From: Brachynemurus nebulosus
Taxonomy: Eukaryota > Arthropoda > Insecta > Neuroptera > Myrmeleontidae
Length of the DNA stretch: 64,000 nucleotides
Assembly: GCA_035578155.1 (NCBI GenBank)
Contig: JAPWDM010000006.1
Span: 11,486,305 to 11,550,304, forward strand
Direction: 5' to 3'
Positions within the stretch are counted from its first letter, which is position 1. Every line of letters begins with the position of its first letter. Under the pieces are notes generated by a model. The model saw only the letters and a program-made list of their open reading frames with translations, was not told the origin of the DNA and made no database searches. Positions 56,385 through 64,000 of this stretch are shown here, piece after piece. A program made the translations under genes and the position numbers.

Positions 56385-56845
56385 GCTTAACCTTTTTTTA
56401 TGCGGTCCTTTTTTGTGCGATTTTTTTTATGCGGTTTTTAAAAAAATTACCATTAAAATGCATAATATGAATCAAAATCAAGAGACAGTAAGAAACTTAA
56501 GCATTTACTATGATTTTCTTTGATAAAAATACTTTTTAACACCTTTTAAGCATTTAATCAATACATTGCATAAGAACATAAGTTATTGCATCATTTAATT
56601 TTGTTACAGATGTATTTTTCAAAATTTTTATGATATTATAAAATTGAAATAAAATGTTTCTACGTGTAAATTAATGTTTTACCTTATTTATAGAAGCAAC
56701 TTCTTAGGAAATTTCTAAGTTTTGAGCATCTGGATCGAACTATACTTTTTATAGCTATTTATGATATTTTTGAATATATATATTTTTTTGTGCGATTTTT
56801 TTTATGCAGTCCCTACCCACCGTACAAAAAAAGGATCAGTTGTAC
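56385..56845. mobile_element. Possible pogo/Tigger-like MITE
   Basis: ATGCGGTCCTTTTTTGTGCG with ATTTTTTTTATGCGG (56401-56440) and TGTGCGATTTTTTTTATGCA (56788) are near-repeats. The right tip read in reverse complement (ACTGATCCTTTTTTTGTACG) resembles the left tip (CTTAACCTTTTTTTATGCGG). Ends of this kind are seen in pogo/Tigger elements; support is limited. Confidence 0.35.
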
Positions 56846-57264
56846 TTGTTGTTGTCTCAATGTGTACCTATTGAACTATAAAACATACCCATGATTCAAT
56901 ATTTTTCCGTGCAGCGAAGAAAATTCTCTAACTTTTTATCTAAAAAATTCGAGCTACAGGACTTATCAATATAGGAAAGGTACCAATCTATTCATCCAGA
57001 AAAAGTACCACAAGAAAAAAAATACAGACATAACGAAACTATAAGATTTCCGAAATTTTGACTTTGAAATTTTGAAATATTACAAAACGAATTACGAAAT
57101 TTTGAAATATTACAAACGAACAGACGCCGTTATCTTCATTTTTTGCAAGAATTATTCGCATATAACAAAATAATTCGCAAATACCGTTATGATGAAAACC
57201 AGTTTACTTAAAATAATGTTTCAAAAATTGATTTTATATGATTTTTTCCGCTATTTCTAATGGT

Positions 57265-57370
57265 AAGACTTCAAAACAAATTTCTGTCACAATCCCAGAT
57301 CTAAGTCCCACCATAACACCCGCTGTAATAGTTGAATTTTCCATACTGAAATTTCACTAAAACTTTATCT
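57265..57370 (+). repeat. R1 right-end fragment
   Basis: ACTTCAAAACAAATTTCTGT, CCATAACACCCGCTGTAATA, GTTGAATTTTCC: matches the R1 right end at 4835-4905 and 29930-30005. It ends about 190 bp before the Lar exon. Confidence 0.6.
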
Positions 57371-57561
57371 ATACAACTTTGAGCTCACATATGTAGTTAC
57401 CTATATATTATGTAATAATTTAATTCACTCTACAGTGCTATAAGTTGAGCAACTAATCCATCAATGACTCAAAACTGACACCTCAACTTCAAATATAATT
57501 ATTTATACCGGATGTTTACTCTTTCAGACATATTCTAATACTTCCTTTTTTTTTGTTTCAG

Positions 57562-57756
57562 CTGACAAATTACCACGCGGATTTCCAGTAATCATTCAAG
57601 CGCCCTCGGTACGCGTGGTTGAAATTGGACAAACGGCGGTACTGTCATGCAAAGCAACCGGAAATCCGACACCTCGTATCACGTGGGTACGGAATATGTT
57701 ACCGGTTGTACCGTCAACCAATCCCCGGTACACGATACAGAATAAAAACGGTACAG
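57562..57756 (+). CDS. Lar: Lar receptor tyrosine phosphatase, Ig2 exon (first half)
   Basis: A 195-bp internal exon of a LAR-family receptor protein tyrosine phosphatase, a cell-surface adhesion receptor used in axon guidance and synapse formation. It encodes, after a split first codon, DKLPRGFPVII, then VRVVEIGQTAVLSCKATGNP, TPRITWVRNMLPVV and NPRYTIQNKNGT. This is the front half of the second Ig domain, with the first domain cysteine in VLSC and the core tryptophan in ITW. Drosophila Lar has the corresponding GFPVI, VIEVGHTVLMTCKAIGNPTP and NPRY strings. The acceptor is TTTGTTTCAG at 57561. Two donors are possible at the 3' end; GTCAGT at 57757 keeps frame with the next exon (G|AT gives D), whereas GTAAG two bases further would not. 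The exon is phase 1 at both ends. A stop-containing frame (57619-57906) that runs into the TA repeat is out of frame with the gene. Confidence 0.93.
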
Positions 57757-57828
57757 GTCAGTAAGATAAACAACCCGTTTTCCAACCAATTCAAATTGAC
57801 AAAAAAAAAATATATATCCTGTTCAAAA

Positions 57829-57830
<2 letters not shown>

Positions 57831-57899
<69 letters not shown>
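57831..57899. repeat. (TA)n microsatellite
   Basis: About 34 TA units starting 75 bp inside the intron. It follows TATATATCCTGTTCAAAAGG. Confidence 0.95.
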
Positions 57900-57901
<2 letters not shown>

Positions 57902-58129
57902 GATAAAATCACTTACAAAAGAATCCCTTTTTTGTGTAAAATAAAATTTTTTAAAAAAATACAAATTTTTTTTTCAAATAGGTACTAAATCTCACTCCAT
58001 TATTTTCGCATATTGTTCCAGCTTTTTTTCGGTAAAATGATTTTTTCATTTGTGTTTTGTTCTTTAAGGGGGATCCTTCTATTTTAAATTCAACGAATAA
58101 TTTTGCCACATTTCCAAAGAAAAATACCA

Positions 58130-58198
58130 AATGCGTGCTGGATCCGCGTCAACTCAGGGTTCCTCAGTGACTAAATTTCTTCACACGTTTGCAATATT
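58130..58198 (+). repeat. Core repeat copy 8
   Basis: AATGCGTGCTGGATCCGCGT, CAACTCAGGGTTCCTCAGTG, then TTTCTTCACACG. A TTAAGGGGGATCCTTCT string at 58066 upstream resembles the TTAA-plus-G ends but has no partner. Confidence 0.6.
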
Positions 58199-58399
58199 TC
58201 CCTTCAAGACCCTCAACTTTATTAACTTTCCATTGAAAATTATCGCTAATTTGAACAAAACTTCAACGTTTCAAGGTCACTACAATCCGAATACATCGTT
58301 TTTAGCGTGATGTCCGTGTGTGCGTTCGTTAGCTCGTTCGTGAATATTTTTCGTCTCGCATATCTCGAGAATAAATGATGATATCATTTGTTTAATGAG

Positions 58400-58495
58400 G
58401 GGTGAAGTCCCCCACAAGATACAAGGCGCGAAGCCCGCCAGTGGGGCGCAAGAGGCAAAGCCCCTGTCGGGGGTTCGGGGGGAGAAGCCCCCTGA
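58400..58495 (+). repeat. GC-rich hairpin cluster
   Basis: About 95 bp of strong GC content: GAGGGGTGAAGTCCCCCAC, GCGCGAAGCCCGCC, GGCAAAGCCCCTGTCGGGGG and GGGGGGAGAAGCCCCC. Several short stems can form (GGGGCTT-like / AAGCCCC; CCCCTGTCGGGG). Its composition contrasts sharply with the surrounding intron. Class unknown. Confidence 0.7.
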
Positions 58496-59523
58496 TATAA
58501 AAAACGAATTATTTATGTACAGTAGTCTCTAGTCTTTATACCTTAAGGACACCCAATGGAAAGTTGACAGTGTGGGTAGACCTCTCCCCCCAAATTTTTT
58601 TTTTAAATATTTTTGGAGTTATTTACAAAAAACGAAAATTGTATCCATTTTCCAGCATTTCCCTTACAGAAACTTATCTCGATACAAAGTTTTATTTACT
58701 AGACAGTTATCGACATAACAACTAAATTTTGTTAGGTGTATCAGGGATGAAGTTACAGGGGGGTGAAACAAAAACAATCTCACTTTGAAGCTCAATATTT
58801 CGGGATTTAAAAATGAAAAATAGTAAAAGGAAACTGAACTTGATGCGGTAGATTGGGAAACAGTTTTCTTCCCCACTTTTCAATATGGAAAAATAAATAA
58901 GTAGGACTTCAATAAATTTTATATAGGACTTTAATTTCATAAACAGCCCCAAAGACGTAGCATAGTTTTGAAAATATTCCAAGATTTTTTTCTTCAAAAC
59001 CCTAAAAATGGTAACATTAACAGAACTTGCGAATATCCATTATTTTTATAAATAAATACAATGTATTTCAAGATACGTTGGACATAATTAAATTCTGGGC
59101 GTTAAAAGTTTTAAATTAACTGGAGATTTAAGAAGAATTTTTACATAATAAATAAAAAACAAAAAAAAAAATTGGAATGCCCGGCTACAAAAGAGACGCA
59201 AAAAAATAAGTGGTTTCTTTTTTTCGAGAAAGTTGTGAATGTAAAATATACTGGTATATAGAAGAAGTAGAAAGGAAATACGAGGAAATATAATAATTAA
59301 AATATGTCTCAGTAGTGTGCTTTTTGATATAACGGCAGATTAAATTTTCAAATACTTCATATATAACTGTAATAGTATTTAGTTTATGGTTTCAGTTATC
59401 TTTATAAAACTACATAGTTATATATAAACTAACTCTCTTTATGTATTATACACACTGTTGTACGGGACTAGACAAAAATATATGTACAATTTTCAATAAC
59501 TTATCACTTTTTATTGTGACAAT
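58496..59523. other. Intron sequence, no gene seen
   Basis: AT-rich. Minus-strand frames at 58664-58876 and 58722-58997 are F/L/I-rich translations without domains. Confidence 0.4.
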
Positions 59524-59527
59524 TTAA

Positions 59528-60355
59528 GGTAGCATCAATCACAGTGTGATCGGCCGAAAAATATACCTAGTCAATTTTCGCAATTTTTTTCGGATGGATA
59601 GGGTGGGGGAATGGGGATGAATTTTTTTTTACGATTAATACCACTATTTAACAGTACAAAAATATTTTTTTTATTCATTTTTATATTTACTTTTTATAAT
59701 TATTATAATTTTTTTTAAAAAAGTGTCTTTAAAAAAGGGCGCCTATTGGTGCCCACGATTGCGGCCGCAGTTTTCATCTGAAAAAAAAGAAATCAAATAG
59801 ATTATCAGTCTATAGGTGTAAACCGCTATGTACCTATGGAAGTTTTTCTTTTTGGAAATTTGAAAAGATGGCGGCGTTTTGAATAAAAAGTACAAAATTT
59901 AGGCCTTTTTTCAACAGTTTTCCGTGTGAAAAAATAGGTAGATTTCAAAAAAAAATCTCCATAGGTACATGGAGAATGGAATAAAAAATATTCTGTCAAA
60001 ATTTCAAACTTATAGCTTGGAAACTTTCCCTCTGAGGCATTTCGAGACAAACGCGTTTCAATTATTGTCTCAACAAAAATGTAATACTATGGTGACAACA
60101 ATTGATCTTACACGTTCACTGGTTGTGGAAAGACTGAATGTAAAGTGGTATTACTTCCCGTCAAAAGGCGCCAGTCAATCCACAGAATTTTGTACTTAGA
60201 CTGAATATGGACTGAATCCATTGATCCGTGATCGTAGCGACCGTAATAATTCGAATTTCAATTTGAAATTTTGAGAGAACATGCATAACTGTATGTGCTT
60301 TAAGATAAGGCCAAAAAAAATTATTTTTTTCAAATTTCCACACTGTGGTGGTACC
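59528..60355. mobile_element. TTAA-flanked element (family D), copy 2, complete
   Basis: TTAA at 59524-59527 and 60356-60359. Ends GGTAGCATCAATCACAGTG and, right in reverse complement, GGTACCACCACAGTGTGGAA. The interior is colinear with 36232-37083. It is 828 bp with no transposase. Frames at 59826-60050, 59969-60199, 60161-60343 and 60196-60399 lie inside and overlap one another. Confidence 0.85.
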
Positions 60356-60359
60356 TTAA

Positions 60360-61277
60360 CGCATGTGTAAGTCCTATAAGAATATTGTAGTTCTTTCACT
60401 TTTATAGTGACCAGAAAAGTTAAGACAGATTTTTACAACGAAAATAAAATGGTTTTTGTTGCTAAATTTAACTGATTTCAAAACTATAGTGACGAAATAT
60501 TTAAATAATAATTTGAATTAGGTCATCAGACACTTTCACCATAACATTTTTACGAATATTTTTGTACGTTACTGTAGATAGAACGGTGTGAATGAATGTG
60601 TACGAAAATACATTGGAGGTTCATTTTATTATGAAGATTTAGTGATTCAACCGAAATGTTATCTACGGACGCTACTGGAACTATAAAATGTTTGGTACAT
60701 ATGATAATAATATATCTGGTATCTCACTATATATATATACTTTATTAAAAACATTAATTAATAGCCCTCTAAGGTTTAAACTAAGAGGGAAATATCATAT
60801 TTTATACTCTAGACAACTTCTGTGAATAAAAAAAAAATTACTTTCTGCGACGCCACTACTTACTTACCCTCTTTTTATATTATAATATTTGCAATTCATT
60901 CAAAAAGAAACAATATAATATTTTATTAATATAAAAAATGGTCATTTTTTTCCATTTTTAAATTTTTTTTTTTTTTTTTTTTTTGCAAAAATTGAGCCCA
61001 TGCGTATAATTCTTCAAATACAAAATTAAAATTTAAAAAAAAAAGAATATGAATGATGCTTACGCCACTGTTTATTCAAAAAAAAAAAAAAATATCTGAT
61101 ATTATTTAATTTTTAATAAAAAGAATTTTCTTAATATAACTTATTCAAAAGAAAAACAATAAAAAAATATACGCCCCATAAAAATATTCGAAGGAGTGAC
61201 ATTGTTTTAACAACTGCTCAAGTGCAAAATTCCAGCGTAAAATTTGACAGAATTCATAAATTCATAAGGGATTTCGA
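60360..61277. other. Intron sequence, no gene seen
   Basis: AT-rich with long T and A runs near 60960 and 61080. TTTCAAAACTATAGTGACGA at 60478 recurs near 41290. Confidence 0.4.
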
Positions 61278-61345
61278 ACAGGGCCGGATCTAGAGGGGGC
61301 ATGTGCCCCCGTGCAAGCTTTTAGGGGCGCCAAAACGGTTAAAAT
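61278..61345 (+). repeat. hAT-like fragment, CAGGGCCGG start
   Basis: ACAGGGCCGGATCTAGAGGG, GGCATGTGCCCCCGTGCAAG, AGGGGCGCC. The start matches the complete element at 53972; no right end or duplication found. Confidence 0.55.
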
Positions 61346-62780
61346 GCTTAATTAAAAATTTTTTGGCGCAGTCATAGAAGGAAATGATGAGCCAAAAAAA
61401 AGGTCAACACTGTCAATTTCTGATAGGGGCCAGCTGAACCCAAAAAATGTACTGTTGATATCTACGGAGCTTCTTGGGGAAAGTCACGCGGAAATAATAG
61501 AACTAAAAAAATTTCTGAGGCAAAATTAACAAATAAAATTATAAATTAAACTTCTTCTATACCCTTGACGAAAAAAAAAAAACAAAAACCTCAGCTGGTA
61601 AATTTACCGATATGGTGTTTAAAATTAAATAATATCTAAGTAGTGTATATTTTTAATTCTCGGGGTGTGGGGTGGGGGGGGGGGTCATGATCCCTTGACC
61701 CTCCCTTGTATACGCGCTTGAAACCGCGTATAAGTATATTTCAAAAGTCAAATTTAATCTGTTGTTCTCCCCACCCTTTTCCATAAATATTTATTTATAA
61801 ATATTTTGCCACTGTAAAATATTTTTTTCTTTAACATTCATTTTAATAATAATTTCATCAGATAAATGCATTCGTCAAAAATATTCCCACATGTAAGTCA
61901 GTACTCGCAATATTTTAAAGAGAATTTTTCCTAGAAACTTGAAAAATGAATGAGAATATGTTTTTCTCCACCAGTTGACGTATAAATAAAATGATGACGG
62001 TGACATTAAAGAAAATCTTCCATCGTTCTCTGACATGTACTGCGGCATGGCGTAGAACCCACCAAAACCCACAACGCGAAATCATTTGGGAAATAATATT
62101 TTCACTTAAGACTTTTATATACGTATAAAATATTATTTTTCATTCCAACTAACTGAAACTCCTTTCAAATGTATGTACTTATTTTTAAAGATTGAAATTT
62201 ATTATTTTCAAACCCTTTTTTTCTAATTCTACTTCTATCTTATTGTAATTAATAATTAATGTAGTTTTAATCATTAAGATTCCGCCCACTTGGCTCTAAT
62301 CAATATTAAAGAATTTATTGTTTTTGGCTCCATAAACACCATTTTTTATTACCAGTAGCACTTGTACGGTTCCGAAGTAAATGATACTTTAATTACTTTC
62401 CAATAAATTGTCATTATAGCGACGATAAAAACGGAAACTTTTATTTTTTCATTCGGTTGTGTGCGCATTGCGATATTTACTTTCTATATTTAACGAAAAA
62501 CTTTTTCTTTTAATCATCAAAAGTATTTAATAATTGAACGTAGAAATTTCTTAATTTAATATTAATACTTTGAACATGGATTTTTGAACTGGGGCATAAA
62601 ATTCCTGTATCTATGCGTCCAATAAAGCTTGTTGGATTTGGATTTTTATGACTGAAACTAGTGACAATTTTTTATACTCAAACGTGATTTCGGGTTCACA
62701 ATTTCCCGCCCATTTCAAAATTTTGAACGAAACATGATTCTACTTCAAATATATATTGATTTTATATTTTGACTCTTCTA
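61346..62780. other. Intron sequence, no gene seen
   Basis: A G-rich run at 61661-61684 (GGGGTGTGGGGTGGGGGGGG) has G-quadruplex potential. The 65-residue minus frame at 61875-62072 shows no domain. Confidence 0.4.
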
Positions 62781-63244
62781 CAGGGTGTAAAGTATATAAA
62801 TTTCGCTACGAAAACAGTGAGTAGATCTCACCCATGTAATTAATATTTGCCAATAAATTTGAACCAAAACTGTGTTTAATAGAAAAAATTTAATATTAAA
62901 TATGGGACAAAAAAGTGGCCCTTAAAAAAATTTTTTAATCCGGCTCTGATCATCTCATGTCTATTTTTTAAAAAAGATCTAGGAAACACATTTACAACCT
63001 AAACATGTTTACAAAATTTTATTGAATTTTAGTCAATAAAATTATTTTGTACCTTTGATATTACGGTATTCATGCATAATTTAGTTAGGCCGTACTTAGA
63101 AAAATTTTGAAACATCATGTAGCCAGTCAATTTGCTATTTTCTCAAACTATTAATTCCGAAAAAAAAAATCCTGTGATTTTAGTGTTTACAGGGTGAAAT
63201 GAGTCACCCCTCAAAAGAACGAGAGTTATTTACTTTACACCCTG
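62781..63244 (-). mobile_element. TA-flanked MITE, CAGGGTGTAAAGTAAATAA family, copy 2
   Basis: TA at 62779-62780 and 63245-63246. Left CAGGGTGTAAAGTATATAAA, right in reverse complement CAGGGTGTAAAGTAAATAAC. In reverse complement the interior (GAGGGGTGACTCATTTCACC, CTAAGTACGGCC, AACTAAATTATGCATGAAT) matches 11143-11496. It is 464 bp; a second internal CAGGGTG string (63190) lies near the right end. Confidence 0.85.
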
Positions 63245-63339
63245 TATAGTTCCAAATTCGTGTCACTGACGGGAACCGCTTACCGAAAAATTTATAAATG
63301 ATTTTCTTTGTCATTTTGCATTAAAAATAAACTCTGCGA

Positions 63340-63487
63340 TTACTAGCTAGCTTTCGAGTAGTTAACTCATCGTCAGGAATAATACAATTGAAAGTTCAAT
63401 TACGAATCACGACATTTTATCCGTAATGAAACTTTCAGTTGTATTATACCTGACGATGGATTAACTACTCGAAAGGTAGCTAGTAAC
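63340..63487. repeat. Inverted repeat, Penelope-like end
   Basis: Arms 63340-63396 and 63430-63487 are inverted copies (TTACTAGCTAGCTTTCGAGT, AGTTAACTCATCGTCAGGAA against TTATACCTGACGATGGATTA, ACTACTCGAAAGGTAGCTAG). The string CCTGACGATG...CTACTCGAAAG resembles terminal sequences of Penelope-like elements. The arms lie 180 bp upstream of the next Lar exon. Confidence 0.6.
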
Positions 63488-63669
63488 CAAAAAGTCTTCG
63501 ATAATATATTTTACGTACTGACAGATTTTTTGCGATTCGGTCAATAAAAAACTACTCAATCTTTTTTCGGATAATTGAGAAAATTTCTTAAGTTTTTATT
63601 AAGGATGGCTTGCCCCAGGTAATTTAATTTGTTACGAAGATTACTTCAGAAAATTACTTTTCATTACAG

Positions 63670-63792
63670 ATCACATATCGGGAGTGTTACAAATCCAGGA
63701 CAGTGAAGAAGAAGATCAAGGAAAATATGAATGCGTTGCGGAAAATGCCGTAGGAACCGAATATTCTAAATCTACATCATTATACGTGAAAG
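63670..63792 (+). CDS. Lar: Lar receptor tyrosine phosphatase, Ig2 exon (second half)
   Basis: A 123-bp (41-codon) internal exon encoding the end of Ig2: HISGVLQIQDSEEEDQGKYE, then CVAENAVGTEYSKSTSLYVK. It supplies the second disulfide cysteine of Ig2 in YECVAEN. Drosophila Lar reads FLQIENSREEDQGKYECVAEN here, which makes the family assignment firm. The acceptor is CATTACAG at 63669, the donor is GTTTGA at 63793; both junctions are phase 1 (GAT across the upstream junction, GTC across the downstream one). LAR Ig1-Ig2 bind heparan and chondroitin sulfate proteoglycans and synaptic partners in known family members; which ligands apply here cannot be read from the sequence. Confidence 0.95.
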
Positions 63793-63884
63793 GTTTGATC
63801 CTCATATCCCTTTTTCAACCCCTTTTTTAACAGATTTCCTTCGTTAAGCTAAATTTTTACTAATAACATAAATTTCTCTTAAAG
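63793..63884 (+). other. Lar: Lar intron, 92 bp, between Ig2 and Ig3
   Basis: Donor GTTTGATCC, acceptor TTTCTCTTAAAG; CTAAT at about 63860 is a plausible branch-point. It lies between YVK and VRRVPP, the place where vertebrate genes carry the meB microexon; at 92 bp there is little room for an extra exon. Confidence 0.9.
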
Positions 63885-64000
63885 TCCGTCGAGTTCCGCC
63901 ACAATTTTCTATACCACCACCCCCGGTGACGGAGGTCATGATCGGTGCACCGCTCACGTTGACGTGTGTCGCTGTCGGGTCACCGATGCCATTCGTTAAA
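63885..64000 (+). CDS. Lar: Lar receptor tyrosine phosphatase, Ig3 exon (partial, runs off window)
   Basis: The open end of the gene in this window. With G from the previous exon, the first codon is V, giving [39 protein letters not shown]. This is the Ig2-Ig3 linker and the first strands of the third Ig domain, including its first cysteine in LTLTC. Drosophila Lar reads VRRVPPTFSRPP...[25 protein letters not shown] at this site. Sequence is noticeably more GC-rich than its surroundings. Fibronectin III repeats, the membrane segment and the two phosphatase domains must lie beyond position 64000. Confidence 0.95.

Larger units (their letters stand above)
1..57561 (+). other. Lar: Inferred upstream Lar intron, at least 57.5 kb within the window
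   Basis: The exon at 57562 starts with a normal acceptor (pyrimidine-rich TTTTTTTTTGTTTCAG) and in mid-codon, so an upstream Lar exon must exist. I found no sequence resembling Lar Ig1 or a signal peptide in 1-57561 on the + strand. The simplest reading is that everything to the left is one intron filled with transposons. That it contains no other gene is a negative result by eye; small upstream exons or nested non-coding genes could be missed. Confidence 0.6.
57757..63669 (+). other. Lar: Lar intron, 5913 bp, within the Ig2 coding region
   Basis: Donor GTCAGTAAG, acceptor TTTTCATTACAG. It splits the Ig2 domain between the RYTIQNKNGT strand and DHISGVLQIQ. It contains a (TA)n run, a core repeat, a GC-rich hairpin patch, a TTAA element, a hAT-like scrap, a TA MITE and a Penelope-like palindrome. 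In vertebrate LAR-family genes the small alternative exon meA lies at about this position in Ig2; I did not find a convincing microexon by eye. Confidence 0.85.

Noticed and set aside
57757..57762. Alternative donor GTAAG two bases after the chosen site
   Set aside because: Using it would leave the exon out of frame with DHISGVLQIQ; GTCAGT keeps the conserved reading frame.
57619..57906. 95-residue frame across the Lar exon and the TA repeat
   Set aside because: It is in a different frame from the conserved Ig2 translation and continues through the donor into a microsatellite.

Overview
The window is AT-rich animal DNA that reads as one giant, transposon-packed intron of a Lar-type receptor protein tyrosine phosphatase gene, with three coding exons at the far right end. 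Exons at 57562-57756, 63670-63792 and 63885-64000 (running off the edge) lie on the + strand and join in frame. All junctions are phase 1. Together they encode most of the second immunoglobulin domain and the start of the third domain of the LAR/PTPRF-D-S family; the peptides resemble Drosophila Lar closely ([27 protein letters not shown]). The organism is therefore an arthropod, most likely an insect; a hemipteran is my guess from overall character, not a demonstrated result.

Layout. Positions 1-57561 hold no exon I can recognise. They are filled with non-autonomous DNA transposons, inverted repeats, tRNA-derived SINE copies, fragments of several dispersed families and (TA)n microsatellites. 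Recognisable classes: (1) TTAA-flanked elements with inverted ends at 1223-1884, 13707-14620, 20003-20937 (piggyBac-like CCCTAGAA ends; second copy 49433-50322), 36232-37083 and 59528-60355 (one family), 42461-42698 (short relative of 11753-12898), and possibly 22732-23380; (2) TA-flanked MITEs starting CAGGGTG or similar at 294-609, 8068-8262, 11143-11496 and 62781-63244; (3) hAT-like elements with 8-bp target duplications at 51077-51709, 52669-52876 and 53972-54263; (4) large fold-back elements at 2130-2825, 3800-4117, 6017-6744, 10189-10729, 16277-16620, 38579-38978 and 45311-46223; (5) tRNA-headed SINEs at 32163-32556 (a perfect head-to-head pair), 41496-41770, 43397-43622 and 43708-43817, next to Penelope-like ends; (6) diverged dispersed families called here R1, R3, R4 and a ~60-bp core repeat seen at least eight times.

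Positions 57757-63669 form a 5.9-kb intron that also carries transposons; 63793-63884 is a 92-bp intron. No open reading frame outside the three exons looks like a real protein, no transposase or reverse transcriptase is intact, and no CRISPR array or functional tRNA is supported. The only gene function present is that of Lar, a neuronal cell-adhesion and signalling phosphatase. The rest is a dense record of nested transposition in which several insertion events can be reconstructed base by base from target duplications and from an unoccupied paralogous site.
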